From: Emergomyces orientalis
Taxonomy: Eukaryota > Ascomycota > Eurotiomycetes > Onygenales > Ajellomycetaceae
Direction: 5' to 3'
Length of the DNA stretch: 64,000 bases
Assembly: GCA_002110485.1 (NCBI GenBank)
Contig: MOWL01000071.1
Span: 248,001 to 312,000 of the forward strand
The position numbers and the translations under genes were made by a program. The notes beneath the pieces are model-generated. The model ran no database searches. It saw only the letters and a program-made list of their open reading frames with translations, and was not told the DNA's origin. Shown in pieces: positions 22,201-34,359 of the stretch (position 1 is its first letter; each line of letters opens with the position of its first letter).

Positions 22201-25200
22201 CTTTTGAAGCCCGCTCGCTACGAAAACCCCACCATTCCCCTCGAAAAATTAAAAGATATTAATTTTCAAGTTCCTCAAGGGAGAGGAGGGGTCTTGGCAC
22301 ATGTTTGGCACTTTTAAACCCCACCCCAAGAACCCCACGCGCCAATACATGGCGAGCGATCAATTTTAGGCTCATTCCTTTCGCGGCCGGCTTAATTTAC
22401 CGTATTATCCATGTCTGGCCCACAAAAACTTCGCATGGAGAACGGATTTAGAACGTCGATCCGCAAGGAGTAAGCGAGGCACTCTCTGCAGAAAAATAGT
22501 TGCTAGTGCTAGTGATGCACTTCAGCATTCGCGAACCTGGTGAAGATTCCGTCTTGGCTACTCCAGGGTGTCCAATTCAAGAATATGAAGCACCAATTGC
22601 GAACTATCAGGATCAAGAGTGGTATATTGATGAGGTCGAGAAAAGTGCTTTTCCCATCTTCATTGCAGATGCTGGGTCGACTATCCCCAATCTCAAAATT
22701 GAAAGTTTGAACAACATAACTCTGATGCCCATAACTCCGTATGCTGTCCGACGTTGTGATAGGAATTGTTGCAGCGAACTTCGTCGGCGAGGTTATGATT
22801 TATCACGTGTACGATTAGATAATCTGGGGAAGTCGAAGCCTTGGCGTCAACCTCTAGCTCTTCGTCATCTTTTGTTTTGCTGGCAATTGCATGGTTGACC
22901 CGACATACCTTCTAGGTATACTAGATCCCACGGCAGATATTATTAGGGACTACCGTTACTAGATGGCGTCTTAAATCCCTTGTCGTTACTCTTCCTCCCC
23001 GGGCTTAGATTAATTCTTCACGAGAACCCAGTACCTCGTCCTCTAATCCCGACTCCTTGTTATTCTTCTCCGTATGCACAGCATAATGCAGTTTTCCCCC
23101 CCTTCATTATCCACCTGCATAGCTTGGCTGGTCATGGGCCGAACTCTTTCTTCTTAAGATTCCTCCTAGCAGCCTTGGTGAAGATGATACCTTGTGTAAA
23201 AAGCACTGGCAGACACTCCAGAATGCCACATTAGAGCATTCCTGACGTGCAACCCCATTAACGCGGTCGCAAGCAAGGAGCCTCGTCTACCTTTCCCCCG
23301 CGGTTTATCGAGTGCAACCCATGGAAAGCACATGCCACCCCACGGATCCGCTATTCAAGCCGCTATATGTGGATGACAGGCGGTGGGTGATCAAGCAAAT
23401 CCAGCCTCATTGGCTGATGGCACGGCATGATGAAACGGGAAATATGATCTAACGAGATTCATTAACTTGCTCAATAGTCAAAGGGTGCAAATTTCAATGA
23501 TCCCATGTCACCTCTGAAAAATGAATCCGAAAGTGTAATACTTCGGAAGATTATACCCAATCTTTAACACCATGTGAACGATGTTCCAAAACTACTCGCT
23601 GAGCCTCCAGTCTCGGACTGAAGAAACCCTTAAATAGCCGGAAAAAAAAGAATGAAGATACCCATTGTTTTACTGAAGAACGTTTTTGGCGAGCGCAGGG
23701 TCCCGAAATATACCGTTTTCATTCATCTCTTAGGAGCTGAATTTTGATCACTGTGTTGTCAACCTACTCTAACATGATGACGAAAATAAGAGAAGGCAAG
23801 TCAAGTCTCACGATCGCCATTTGGATGGTGACCCCATGAACGTGGAGAAGGAACCAAAACTTGGTACTTAAGCAAAACAGCCTGGCGACGTCCAATGTTT
23901 GAAAATAAAAATACTCCCATGGCTTAAAGGCCAATTTCACCCCGATCTCCTTGTTCTTCCTTCTTGTGTCAGTCGATCACGATTTCTGGAGGAATAACTG
24001 GCTAACTTGGTAGATCTGACCAGCGTAGTAGGGCCGGATTTATTTGCATTTTAACCCACTCGCTTCAGGTTGATCAACATAGGATGTTATATTTTTGAGA
24101 ACGAAAATATTTTTTATATTTTGCGTCCTGCTAAACCCTTCGTCTGCTGCTCTTTTTCATTAATACTTAATGAGACATTTATTCAAGTAGCACACAATAA
24201 ATAGCCTTGCTGATTTCATGATCATTGACACTACTTTTTCATTCGTCAGGCTTCACAAAAATTCAAAACGCAAGAATGGAAAGGCAGAAACCAAACATTT
24301 TTCAACAAGGGTTCCCGGCCACCAAGCTTAACATGGGTTATCTACATGGCTCTCCCTAGCCTCACAGAAACTCTGAAATTCTCGCCATGCTCCGTCTGTT
24401 GGCGTCTCCTCTGCTGAGCGACCTCTTTCGAATAATAAAATCTGGCGTCTGGACGGCAAAACAAGAACAGACAATCACAACCAAGCATTACTCCCTAGGT
24501 TTTTAGAAGAGTACATACCTCTTGGTATAATCTCCCCACTCTATCAATCGATGCAGCCAAGGCCAATAAAGTGACGAATGCTACGCAGGATACCACCTAG
24601 CTATTTTACAATCCTTTGGCGCCCGAGGAGAATTAGGGTTTACACCTGATAGTCGGGTATCTCATTCCTTGCTATGACACCCATTCGAGGAATACTATGT
24701 CCATGTGCATATATACCTCATAAACATTAAACAGCACGTTTCGCTAAAGCGGGACAATACTGAGGCGAAATGGTCACCACAGCTGTTCGTCATTGCATTC
24801 TCACAAAGAAAGTGTAACCTTTGCTTCGCTACTTCAACTCCGTATGCGAAAGTGCAACCATTGCTGTGTCACTCTAACTTCATACACGAAAAATATCCCC
24901 ATCGGTCTCGTGTGACTCTCATCCAATCCGGCGGAAATTTTTTGGGCACGTTTGGGGTGACTGTAGGGGCTAGTGGGCCTCATCACTACTATTCTCTAGG
25001 GCATTCTCTGCAAGTATTTTTACGCTGTTATTGTTACTTTTTCTTACAAGGCACACTTAGTGCTCGAGATACGTTGTAGAAACATTGTTTTGACCCAGCC
25101 ACAAATTTCTTATTGGTACAGCGTCCGAGATACCGAGGCAAAAAGGAAAATTTGGCTCACAAACCCCTGATTCATGCATCACATCCCCCTCTGTTTTATT

Positions 25201-27618
25201 ATTTATTTAATTCTCAATAAGGCGCTCTTCGCAGAGTTCCACGGAAGTTAACCCTATCATGGTTGTTGAAACATTGGCCCAAGCGACGCTGGCCCCTTTG
25301 GAAAAGCATCTCCCAAAGGGGAATTATCGTTTCAAAACTATGCGAACCCTGGCCGCGGAAGGTAGAGTCTGCGGAGGCCTCGATTCATGCTCAAAGCCCT
25401 TCTTCAGAAACACTACGGAGCCCTTTGCCAACCAAACGCTCTAGAACACTCTTCCTTGCATGAAATATCATGCTGCCAATGGAATATTTTCATAAACGGT
25501 CAGGAAAAATATGGAGACACCATGTTCTCAACCCCATTTAATGATTCTACAACCTTTTATGACAGTGGATGACTAAATTATAAGCCTCCTTTAGCTCATG
25601 TATGATTCAACTTTTTTGAGGTTGGCAAATACAGCAATCTTTCTTTTCTATATCCAGCTCTTTCTACTATTCCGGTACTGCGGAACAACTCCGCTGTTTC
25701 TTTCTTATCAATAAGTTTGTTTCCTCGAGAACCTCTCACGCCAGCAGGAATAAGGTTTAATCTCACCAAGGGAGATCCATAATCAATCACAAGCCTCAGA
25801 AACCTTTCCACTTTTCGTTGACAGATTTTTCTCCCCTGCCACTCCCTGCTGTCATCATTTAGAGCGCGCTAGTTGAGTTTTGCCACAAGATGCCTGTATG
25901 TCAGCGTGCAGTTCTGCTGCACCTAAAAAAGGAAACCTGCATAGTTATATGTTCAGAGTTTACCTACACGCAAAAGCATCCCTTCTTTTCCATCCATGTG
26001 AGATTGAATACGAAATTCGGCCCGCAATTGCCAAATATGATACCCTAGGCGCAGGCAAGCTTAGGCTCACCATTTTCAGTTGACGATAAACGGATTTCTT
26101 TCTACTTTCTTCAACGAAAAAAAATGAGCCTAAGGGGTAATTATGATAGTATCGCCCTCGTTAGACGCTATGCCGAAGCAAAAGCAGAAATATCCTTATT
26201 CAAGCTAACTAGCTTCCTACCATGGCCCCCCATGGTAGGAAAAACGCCGGTTGATCGGTGGATCGGTGGATCGATGACCGCGAGTATCCCAAGGTTAGTT
26301 CCCGGTGATCCATTGCCGCGTGCTCAAAAATAAAAGCCTTGGGAATCGCCACGTAAGTACACGGACACAAACCAAGCTGCCTGCCGATGGACAAATCGCG
26401 AAACTCAAGGACCCTCATCATTTTGCTAATCTCTTTAACCTTTTATTAGTGCTTACTGAGCGCGGGGGACAAATCCTTGCCTCCAGAGCCCGCCCAACTA
26501 TGGGACCTAGAAGGAGAGACACCGACGAAATCTCCATTGGTCATTTCATCTTTTCAACCAGTACTCCGTACTCCGTACTTCATCTTCAATGGAAGCATCC
26601 ACAACAGCCTTCGTTTGTTCAAAATTTCCGCCCATTACGACCAAAGAAAAACGTGGTGTACTAGGATAGGAAACCCACACAGCCGCCCAGTCTTGCTGGA
26701 CCCTAGGGATTCATGGCGTACCTATCCTTAGCTCCGTCTAATGACTGAATTGCTAAAGAGGGGGAGAAAAATGGCCTAGGACCGTCGCAAGTCAGTAACT
26801 CATTCGTCCGTGCCCCTGACGTCAACGCTCCCTCATTCTTAACCGCCAATCTGGTCTGCCGGTGGTGTGGGTGGGAATACGAGCTTCTATCCTGGTAGCA
26901 ACAGGCGCTGGGGGCACCCCTGATATTTTGCAGAGATTTTTTTGAGACAACTTAAAGTGATGCGCTGTCGAGGCAGGCCGCTGTGAAGAGAAGCCCAGAC
27001 TTTGCACGGATTCCAAGAGTGGGATGGTCGAGTCGACGGAGAAGCTGGCAAGAAAGAATAACTTTTTGACGCTCTTGGGTGTTCTCTCCTGAATAGAGGA
27101 ATGGCACTGTGTAGTTGAATTTGCTGATTCCCGGGTATGTCGGCAGAAAGCTGCTGTGTTTGTTTGGTTTTTTGAGTTTTGATTTTTTTTTGCTTCAAAG
27201 GGGTCATCACACAGGGGCAACAACAGATACCAAACCTTTCTAGTGCTATATTCAAGATTTTGGTGGGAGCACCAGAAGTTCGCTCTTCTCGTTGTTACCT
27301 GTTTAGATACTCGGAATGCTTTCGAAGATTCGGATAGTTCACCATATGGTTGTTCCTCTCATAATATGCTAATGTTATTTAATTTTTTAAAAGCATGGAG
27401 AAGATGTTCAAAAAGAAAAGGAGCAAACCTTATTACCAGACTGATCACGTGGACCCGCAACTTGCTTGTTAGCTTATGTAAGTGGCGCCTTATCAACATC
27501 AGCTATTCTACCAGCAACCCGTCAAATCTTTAAACACCAATATTCCAGTTTACGCAACTGAGCTAACTACACAAACCGAGGAATATACAAAAGGGAAAGA
27601 TATTTAAGATACCTAAAA
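19251..27618. promoter_or_regulatory. 8.4-kb gene-poor region upstream of the Zn-cluster regulator
   Basis: No gene I can support in 8.4 kb, in a window where the typical spacer is 0.5-2 kb. The first 1.5 kb (19.3-20.8 kb) is moderately GC-rich and is probably promoter or a long 5' leader for the minus-strand regulator. Beyond about 21 kb the DNA is AT-rich with only short, unrecognisable open frames. A 12-C run lies at 21821-21832, a two-copy 40-base repeat at 24809-24889, and short repeats at 26250-26280 and 26560-26580. The right end is promoter for CIA2. Large upstream spacers are known at developmental regulators of dimorphic fungi; whether that applies here is inference. Confidence 0.45.
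24809..24889. repeat. two-copy diverged ~40-base tandem repeat
   Basis: Two adjacent units, both beginning AAAGTG(T/C)AACC and ending in a CCGTATGCG or TCATACACG word, with a 40-base period. Roughly three quarters of positions match by eye. The period is not a multiple of three, so it is not coding. Confidence 0.55.
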
Positions 27619-28343
27619 ATGGCTATGCAAAATTCAAACCCCACAATCCTCAGCGCAGCGGACCTACCCACCCGCCAGCAGCAAAAATCCCGCCACTCGG
27701 CCGCAAAGGCAGAGTCACAATATACTGGCGGAATCTTCGCCCATGAACTCCACCCTGTCTCAGCTCTCCTCCACGACCCCTTTGCTGGGAGTTACATCAA
27801 CGGCCCCTCATCCGAATCAGAAAGCGATGACGATGATTTAATGGAAGAGCCCATCGACGAGCAGGAAATATATGGTACTCGTCCCTCTCCCCCCTTGTCC
27901 CCACCCGCACCCAGATTCCCTGCTTTAATATTAAACTCCGCGAAACTAACCAAACACACATCGCCGCAGACCTAATCGCCACAATCTCCGACCCAGAGCA
28001 CCCCATATCCCTCGGCGCTCTAGCCGTCGTCTCTCTATCAGACATCTCCATCCAACCCTCCCTCCCCAGCAACCCCGACTCCCCGCTCCGTACCGTTTCC
28101 GTCCTCATAACGCCTACAATAACCCACTGTTCCCTTGCAACGGTGATCGGGCTGGGTGTGCGTGTGCGACTGGAACAGTCATTACCCCCGCGCTTCCGCG
28201 TCGATGTACGTATTAAGGAGGGCACGCATAGTACGGCGGACGAGGTGAATAAGCAGTTGGCGGATAAGGAGCGGGTTGCAGCTGCGTTGGAGAATGGGAC
28301 GCTTATGGGGGTTATTGGCAAGATGTTGGAGACGTGTCAGTGA
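27619..28343 (+). CDS. CIA2: cytosolic iron-sulfur assembly component 2 (MIP18/FAM96-like)
   Basis: Two exons, 27619-27874 and 27970-28343; 209 residues. The junction forms EIYDLIATISDPEHP. The N-terminal ~85 residues are variable and end in an acidic Ser/Asp/Glu stretch. The MIP18 (DUF59) domain follows: DLIATISDPEHPISLGALAVV, TVSVLITPTITHCSLATVIGLGVRVRLE with the conserved reactive Cys, then RFRVDVRIKEGTHSTADEVNKQLADKERVAAALEN. In yeast and humans Cia2 works with Cia1 and Met18 to deliver Fe-S clusters to cytosolic and nuclear apoproteins, including polymerases and helicases. The donor GTACTC is a weak match to the consensus, but the frame leaves no doubt. Confidence 0.94.
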
Positions 28344-28799
28344 GGAGCAGGTTTAATTTTTAGTTTATAAAGGGAGGGTTGGTTTTTATGACTTCTGACA
28401 TATAGAGCTGGGATGGTGTTTCTTTTATTTCTTCTTGGGGAGTTCGGGTTGTGTAAGTATCAGGCTTTCAATGTGCTGGAAAATGAGATGAATGATCAGT
28501 TATATTGTACTGTAAGGCTCGTATGCCCTTAAGAAAGAAAGGGGTAAGCACAGGAAACTGGGATTAATGTACTTTTTTTTTCTTTCTTTTGGTTGATTGA
28601 TGCATATCAATAAAATTCTATACATTATGTTATGGGGTTCCATTCAATGCTTTTTTTTTTCTTGCTTGCCGATAAAAACCAACGCGTATCAAAATCAATC
28701 CCTACCTTAATTGTACATTAAACACCCTCGACCCAACCAAAATGAAGAACCCTTCAACATGTCAAAAACGAGCTTGAAGAAAATAAAGAAAACAATTCA
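28344..28799. terminator. convergent 3' region CIA2 / SNU114
   Basis: 456 bases between facing stop codons. It contains AT-rich words and CAATAAAATTC near 28607 that may serve as a polyadenylation signal for CIA2. T-runs at 28571-28580 and 28651-28661. No gene seen. Confidence 0.4.
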
Positions 28800-31700
28800 C
28801 TACCCCTCCCCCAAAACCCCACTCTCCCTCAGGCCTTTCCAAAGCTCTGGCTCCAAGAACTTACTAACACTCACGTCCTCCGCAAGCCCCTTTCGCCTCC
28901 TAGTCTTGAGGACAAAATCCCTCGCCGTCGCCATCGCACTCGCCATATCCAACGGCCGCAACTTCACGTCCCTATCCAACGGATCCCCTGGCACAACACT
29001 CCACTTATCAAAGACAAGACTCACCGTTGCCTGGCCCTGCGTGTGTATGCGCAGATCCGTCTCGAAACCAAACGAGTCGATGACGGGGATCAGCCCGCGG
29101 ACGGCGTACAGTGGGGTGCCGGCTATAGGGCCATCGGAGAGTACGTGGCCACGTCGCCGGGAAAGGACGGTGTAGATGGCAGCGACGGAGTCCGCGGGGC
29201 CTGTCATGGAGCATGTGTAAATGGGTTCCATGAGGCGTGGGGAGGCCATGAGGAACGAGGAGTAGACGGCGCGTCGGGCTGTGGGGATTATTTGGCCACC
29301 ACCGCGGAAGATGGCTTGGTCGGCGAGGGACATGTCGGTGAGTTTGAATTTGGTGTTGCGGATTGCTAGGGAGGGGGTAATGGGTTAGTTTGGTGGTGGA
29401 ATGGGAGGAAGGCAATTACTGTGGGGCTAGCTGTTGGGAATTCGTCTTTTAACTTACGTTCTTCGCATAGTGGGCCTTCTCGAGTTCCCCAGCTGAAACC
29501 CTGCCGTATGGAGTCTCGCACGGTCCCTAGTAGCTTTTTATCTACTTGAGAGGGTAAAGTGTCATCCTGGAGGATATTAGGACCCATTTCCTCAGGCCCG
29601 AACGCCCAAATACTCCGTGCAGCCAGTTTATCCCAGTCGTATTTTTGTTCGAAGAACTGGGCAACTTTGCGGATAGGGTCGCGTATGCTGACTCGTCCGC
29701 TTTCAATATCTTCTGCAATCCCATCGTCCAGAGGCTCTGCGATCATTGTGATTTTGTTTTTCTTGTTAGGGGTCATGGCGTAGCACATAATGGCCGATGT
29801 TTCCACGACCGTCTCGCAGAAGCGGGTGACGGGATCTGAGACCTTTAGTTCCATTTCTGCGTAGAGGCGGCGGAGGTCATGAAGGACGCAGTCCATATAG
29901 AGTTCTCCCGTTCCTAGCACAATGTGCTCACCAGATTCTTCGACTTTGGTAGATATTAAGGGATAGCTCTTGTTAATTTTTCGGAGGCCCTCAAGCATCT
30001 TGGGGAGTTCAGAGGGGTTGATGGGTTCAACTGCAACTTTGAAAACTGATTCAGTCATGTGCTTGATTGGCTTGAAAATATAAGCGTCCTCATCATCTTC
30101 GAGCTTCAAGGGAACCAGGGTGGCAGTCTTAACAATGGAGTTATCAACACCAGATAAAAGTACCCAGTTTCCGGCAGGCACACCGCTTGTAGGGATGTTG
30201 TATCTTGTCTCTGCGATCCAAGTATCCGCTATTGTGGCGATAACCATATCCTCTTCGTCATCAATAGTGTATCCCTCTCCCAATACCCGTACTTGCTGAC
30301 CCGGTCGAGCAATACCACTCATGACTCTGCCAAATGCGTTAAATCTGGATGCATCGGGCGTACTGTATAGTTTTGTGACCTGGATTACCAAAGGTCCGTC
30401 TTGGTCACATGTTGACATTGAAGCCGCTACTTTTGTATCCAGAGGCCCAGTATAATATTTTTCGAGCTTTTTGGGCGCCCCCTCCTTGGGTGAGGGAATG
30501 TGCTGGACCACCATGTCAACGAACCCATCTACAGGCCCAAAGAATTGTTCGCAAACGAGCTTTAGTAGGACTCTTGCATCCGATTTTAGCTGGGAAGGCT
30601 TTAGGAAGATGCCCAGGGTTGCTAGCGTCTCTTTCAAGTCCTCGGGGCTCTCGGAAATGGTGTGCGAAATGATCTTGTATATAGGTTCCAAAACAAAATG
30701 GACAAAAGTCCGTTTCGACCGTTCCTCAACACCTTTGCGGGTGAACTTCCTGCTCTTAGGATTAAAGAAGATATCGCCCCAGAGGCGGGTTCCAAATTCC
30801 GCAATATCGATGTCCTGATAGGTATCGGCATACATCTTGGCAAATGACTGTAGCGTGAAGCACCAGTTCATGCTGCTGCAGGCGAAAGCGACATTCCCTT
30901 TTTCCGGACTCAATCTTCTCTTTTCACCTTGGCCGGGTAAGGTCCGTTCGATAATCGTATTCACTTCTTCGACAACATGTTTTAACTTGAAATACGCGTC
31001 CGTGGGGGGAAGTTTCAGTTCGAGGATGAGTCGATCCATCTTGTTCACGACCAGCGTGAGAGGCAAATCCTCCAGCACAGCATACTTGATAATCTGCTCC
31101 GTATTGATCTGGACGCCTTCGACAACATCAACTATCAGGACAACGCCATCAACCAATCTAAATGCTGCCGCAACCTCGTCGACAAAATTTACGTGTCCGG
31201 GGGTGTCAATGACATTGAAAAGATGCGATTTCCCGCGCGTGCCTTGCAAGACCAAGCTCATGGGCGCAGATTTCATGGATATGCCACGTTCCCGCTCAAC
31301 AAAATGGACATCAGTATAACGTAGTTGCTCATCTTTCCGCTTCCCAATCCTCTTATCCAGCCGTTCCGACAGATCGTGCGTCTGCATAACCAGGGTATCC
31401 ATGAACGCCGTTTTCCCATGATGCAAATGGCCAGCAAGGGCGATATTTCGGGTTTGGTCGGGGAAATTCAGGAGATCGGTCATGAACTCGCGGGAATAAA
31501 AAACGGGCGGCAGGTCCGCCTCTTGGACAGCGAATTTCTTCTGCTGGACGGGGGCGATGATGGGCTGGGTCAACGGTTGCGCATCTTCTTCTTCGACCAG
31601 TGTCTCTACACCTTCGCCATACACCTGCTGCGCCGTTGGGTAATATTGTTTATCTTCGTGTAGGATGACCGCATTCGAAGGACCCTGCTCTAGATTTGGC

Positions 31701-32036
31701 GATACAAGTGTTAGCCCTCAATATTCAACCCAATATCCGAAAACAAACATGCCAGTCAATTCGCGTGCAAAAGGGATCATTACCATCCACCTCCATCAAC
31801 TGTTGGTCATGAGCAACCCCTTGTCCAGCCTCTTCATCTTCCTCCGACTCGAGATCATAGGCGTAAGCGTCTGGGCGAGCTTCGCCATGTCTGAGTTCCT
31901 CTTCTGACTCCTCAGCCTCCCCAATGTAGTTCCCGAACCTGCACAACACATAATCGTTAGCGCGACCATGCACATGAGCTGCAGAAACGCTGCTGCCTTA
32001 ATATAAAAGCACCTACTCGTCGTAAAGGTCGTCCAT
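28800..32036 (-). CDS. SNU114: U5 snRNP GTPase Snu114 (EF-2-like, EFTUD2/Cwf10)
   Basis: Four exons on the minus strand: 32017-32036, 31784-31938, 29458-31689, 28800-29365; 990 residues, the usual size. The start MDDLYDEFGNYIGE is typical of Snu114, followed by an acidic N-terminus. Then comes QQKKFAVQEADLPPVFYSREFM and the GTPase domain: G1 AGHLHHGKT near residue 145, G3 DTPGH, G4 NKMD. EF-2-like domains II-V follow, with TGELYMDCVLHDLRRLYAE and the C-terminal RGGGQIIPTARRAVYSSFL. The protein controls Brr2 and Prp8 during spliceosome activation and disassembly in the nucleus. G1 has HLHH where translation factors have HVDH, a Snu114 trait that separates it from EF-2. Exon 1 is only 20 bases. 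It shares a divergent promoter with ERG10. Confidence 0.95.
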
Positions 32037-32820
32037 GATATGTGTGGAAAGATAGTTAACAAAAAGAGCGCGGTATGATTAATTGGAAACCGAATGGACC
32101 ATTTCGCGAGCTTCTTCTTTTTCTTTTTTTTTTTTTTTGCAGAAGCGTACTACAATATCCCACAATGTATAATATAAATCGCAGTAATGGAGTGGCGGGG
32201 GGGTCAGAGGTTGTTCCTGGGTGCCAGTGCTCGGTGTTTCGTTGATGGATGCCGTCCGGGTGGAGAGAATGTTAGCTAGCCTCAGGCACCAACAGAAAAA
32301 AAATACAGTTAGTGGCGGATCAGGGACTCGATCCGCTTCCCCCTAGCTTGAATACGAACAAAATAGAGGAAATAGAATAAACATAGTTTTTAAAAATAAA
32401 TACAAAAACAATTCAAAATAAGTAAATAGAATAAAAGTTGCTGCCTACTTAAACCCCTTATTTTATTTTCTGTTTATTTGCTTTTTCTCCAGCTGCTGTT
32501 CGCAGTATAAATATCTGTTGTTGTTCTTCTTCTTGTTCTTTGTTGGCGCTTTGCTGTCCTCCGGTCTCGCTCCCCCCCTCAATTAATCCTCCAGATTTAT
32601 TTATCTCCCGCCCAACACAGTCTCCTCCTCACCACATTCCATACCGCCAGTTTGCGATTTTCTTCTCTTGTGCTTATACATCTCGCATTTTGTATATCTC
32701 AATCGTTTTCTTTTGCTGCTTGTGTTTGCCCCTGTTTACTGCCACTGTCAATCCCTCCATTCTGAGGATAGTACATCAGTCGCTGTGATACACCACATAC
32801 CGGCCTCCCCGCTTTATACC
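32037..32820. promoter_or_regulatory. divergent promoter SNU114 / ERG10
   Basis: 784 bases between divergent start codons. A T-run lies at 32128-32139 near SNU114, a very AT-rich core at 32340-32470, and a long CT-rich leader (32520-32660) before ERG10. An inverted repeat CGGATC-(8)-GATCCG lies near 32316-32335. Confidence 0.5.
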
Positions 32821-34359
32821 ATGTCTTCTCTCCCTCCTGTCTACATCGTCGCCTCCGCGAGAACCCCCGTGGGCTCTTTTCTAGGGTAAGCAAAAAAACT
32901 CCCAAATAGCTGCAGCATGCGTTATATAGTAATACTTTTTACACTTGGGTGTGGTGCAACATGCTAACCTCTCATTTCCCGCTCCATCCAGGTCCCTCTC
33001 CAGCTTGACAGCACCTCAACTTGGCTCCCACGCCATCAAGGGCAAGTTAACCTACTCGTCTTGACCCAGAGCATATAAACAGAGCTGACTTTGGAACCCG
33101 TGCAGCTGCCGTTCAGAGAGTGCCTGCAATCAAACCTAGCGACGTCGAGGAAGTCTTCTTCGGAAACGTCCTCTCCGCAAAGTAAACAAACCCCACCCCA
33201 CGCACCCCAATCCATATGCCCCTTTTTATACTACCTTAAATTGGATATATATGTATATGTACTAACATTATTTCTTACAGTGTGGGACAAAACCCCGCAA
33301 GACAATGCGCTCTCGGCGCAGGACTGGCGGAGTCCACCGTCTGCACCACAGTCAACAAAGTTTGCGCCTCAGGCCTCAAAGCCATTATTCTAGGCGCCCA
33401 AACCATCATGACTGGCAATGCCGATATCGTTGTTGCTGGAGGCACGGAATCCATGTCCAATACCCCTCATTACCTCCCCAACATGCGCACCGGTGCGAAA
33501 TACGGCAATCAGAGCATGCTGGACGGTATCATGAGGGACGGTCTAACTGATGCGTCGAAGAATGAGATTATGGGTTTACAGGCTGAGGAGTGTGCTGCTG
33601 ATTATGGTTTCACCAGGGAGCAACAAGACGACTACGCCATCAGATCATATGAGCGTGCCCAAGCTGCCCAAAATGCTGGGCTCTTTTATGCGGAAATTGC
33701 CCCTATTGAAATCCCCGGCTTCAGAGGCAAGCCTGGCGTCATTGTTGATAAGGATGAGGAACCAAAGAACGTAGGTTTCAGAACCTTTATTAATCCAAAG
33801 TATACACAATCCTTAATACTGACACGCCTCCTCATCACAGCTCCACCCCGAAAAGCTCCGCGCCATCAAACCCGCCTTCATCCCCGGTACCGGCACCGTC
33901 ACCGCTCCCAACTCCTCTCCACTAAACGACGGTGCCGCCGCCGTTGTCCTCGTCTCCGAAGCCAAGCTAAAGGAGCTCAACATCAAACCCCTCGCCAAAA
34001 TCCTCGGCTGGGGCGACGCTGCGAAAGCAACCAGCAAATTCACCACGGCGCCCTCCCTCGCCATCCCCAAGGCGCTCAAGCACGCCGGCGTCGCTCAGGA
34101 CGCCATCGACGCCTTCGAGATCAACGAAGCGTTCAGTGTTGTTGCGCTAGCTAATCTTAAGCTCTTGGGCCTGAGCGAAGAGAGGGTTAATATGCATGGC
34201 GGCGCGGTTGCGCTGGGGCACCCGCTCGGTGCTAGCGGTGCGCGTATTTTGACCACACTGCTGGGTGTGCTGAAGGAAAAGAAGGGAAAGTTGGGATGTG
34301 TGGGTATTTGCAATGGAGGGGGTGGTGCTAGTGCAATGGTTATCGAGTCTTTGCAGTAG
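32821..34359 (+). CDS. ERG10: acetyl-CoA C-acetyltransferase (cytosolic acetoacetyl-CoA thiolase)
   Basis: Five exons: 32821-32885, 32992-33041, 33106-33181, 33281-33770, 33841-34359; 399 residues, the family length. It condenses two acetyl-CoA to acetoacetyl-CoA, the first step toward HMG-CoA, mevalonate and ergosterol. Thiolase signatures are present: the acyl-accepting Cys92 in NKVCASGLKA, GGTESMSNTPHYL, NDGAAAVVL, NEAFSVVAL, His354 in GGAVALGHPLGASGA and Cys384 in GICNGGGGAS. The N-terminus starts directly with the fold (VYIVASARTPVG), with no mitochondrial presequence. The C-terminus ESLQ is not a peroxisomal signal, so it is cytosolic. Intron 2 uses a GC donor (separate entry). Confidence 0.95.
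33042..33105 (+). other. GC-AG intron 2 of ERG10
   Basis: The donor reads ATCAAGG|GCAAGT and the acceptor CCGTGCAG|CT. Joining 33041 to 33106 gives SHAIKAAVQRVPAIKPSDVEE, the expected thiolase sequence. The GT at 33046 as donor puts exon 3 out of frame. Confidence 0.88.

Noticed and set aside
22515..22898. Plus-strand open frame in the 8.4-kb desert (127 codons from its ATG)
   Set aside because: No motif, no plausible exon partners, and chance open frames of this size are expected over 8 kb. Transcript data could revive it.
24705..25079. 124-codon plus-strand open frame
   Set aside because: It runs through the two-copy 40-base repeat, whose period is not a multiple of three, so the two copies would encode different peptides.
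31684..31784. SNU114 exon 3 starting at GGTCC (acceptor GAGCAG)
   Set aside because: The phase does not fit exon 2; the acceptor five bases earlier (CTAG at 31690-31693) gives VDEQGPSNAVILHEDK in frame.
32299..32345. tRNA-like segment in the SNU114/ERG10 promoter
   Set aside because: GATCGAGTCCC looks like a T-arm, but no cloverleaf can be drawn; it is only an inverted repeat.
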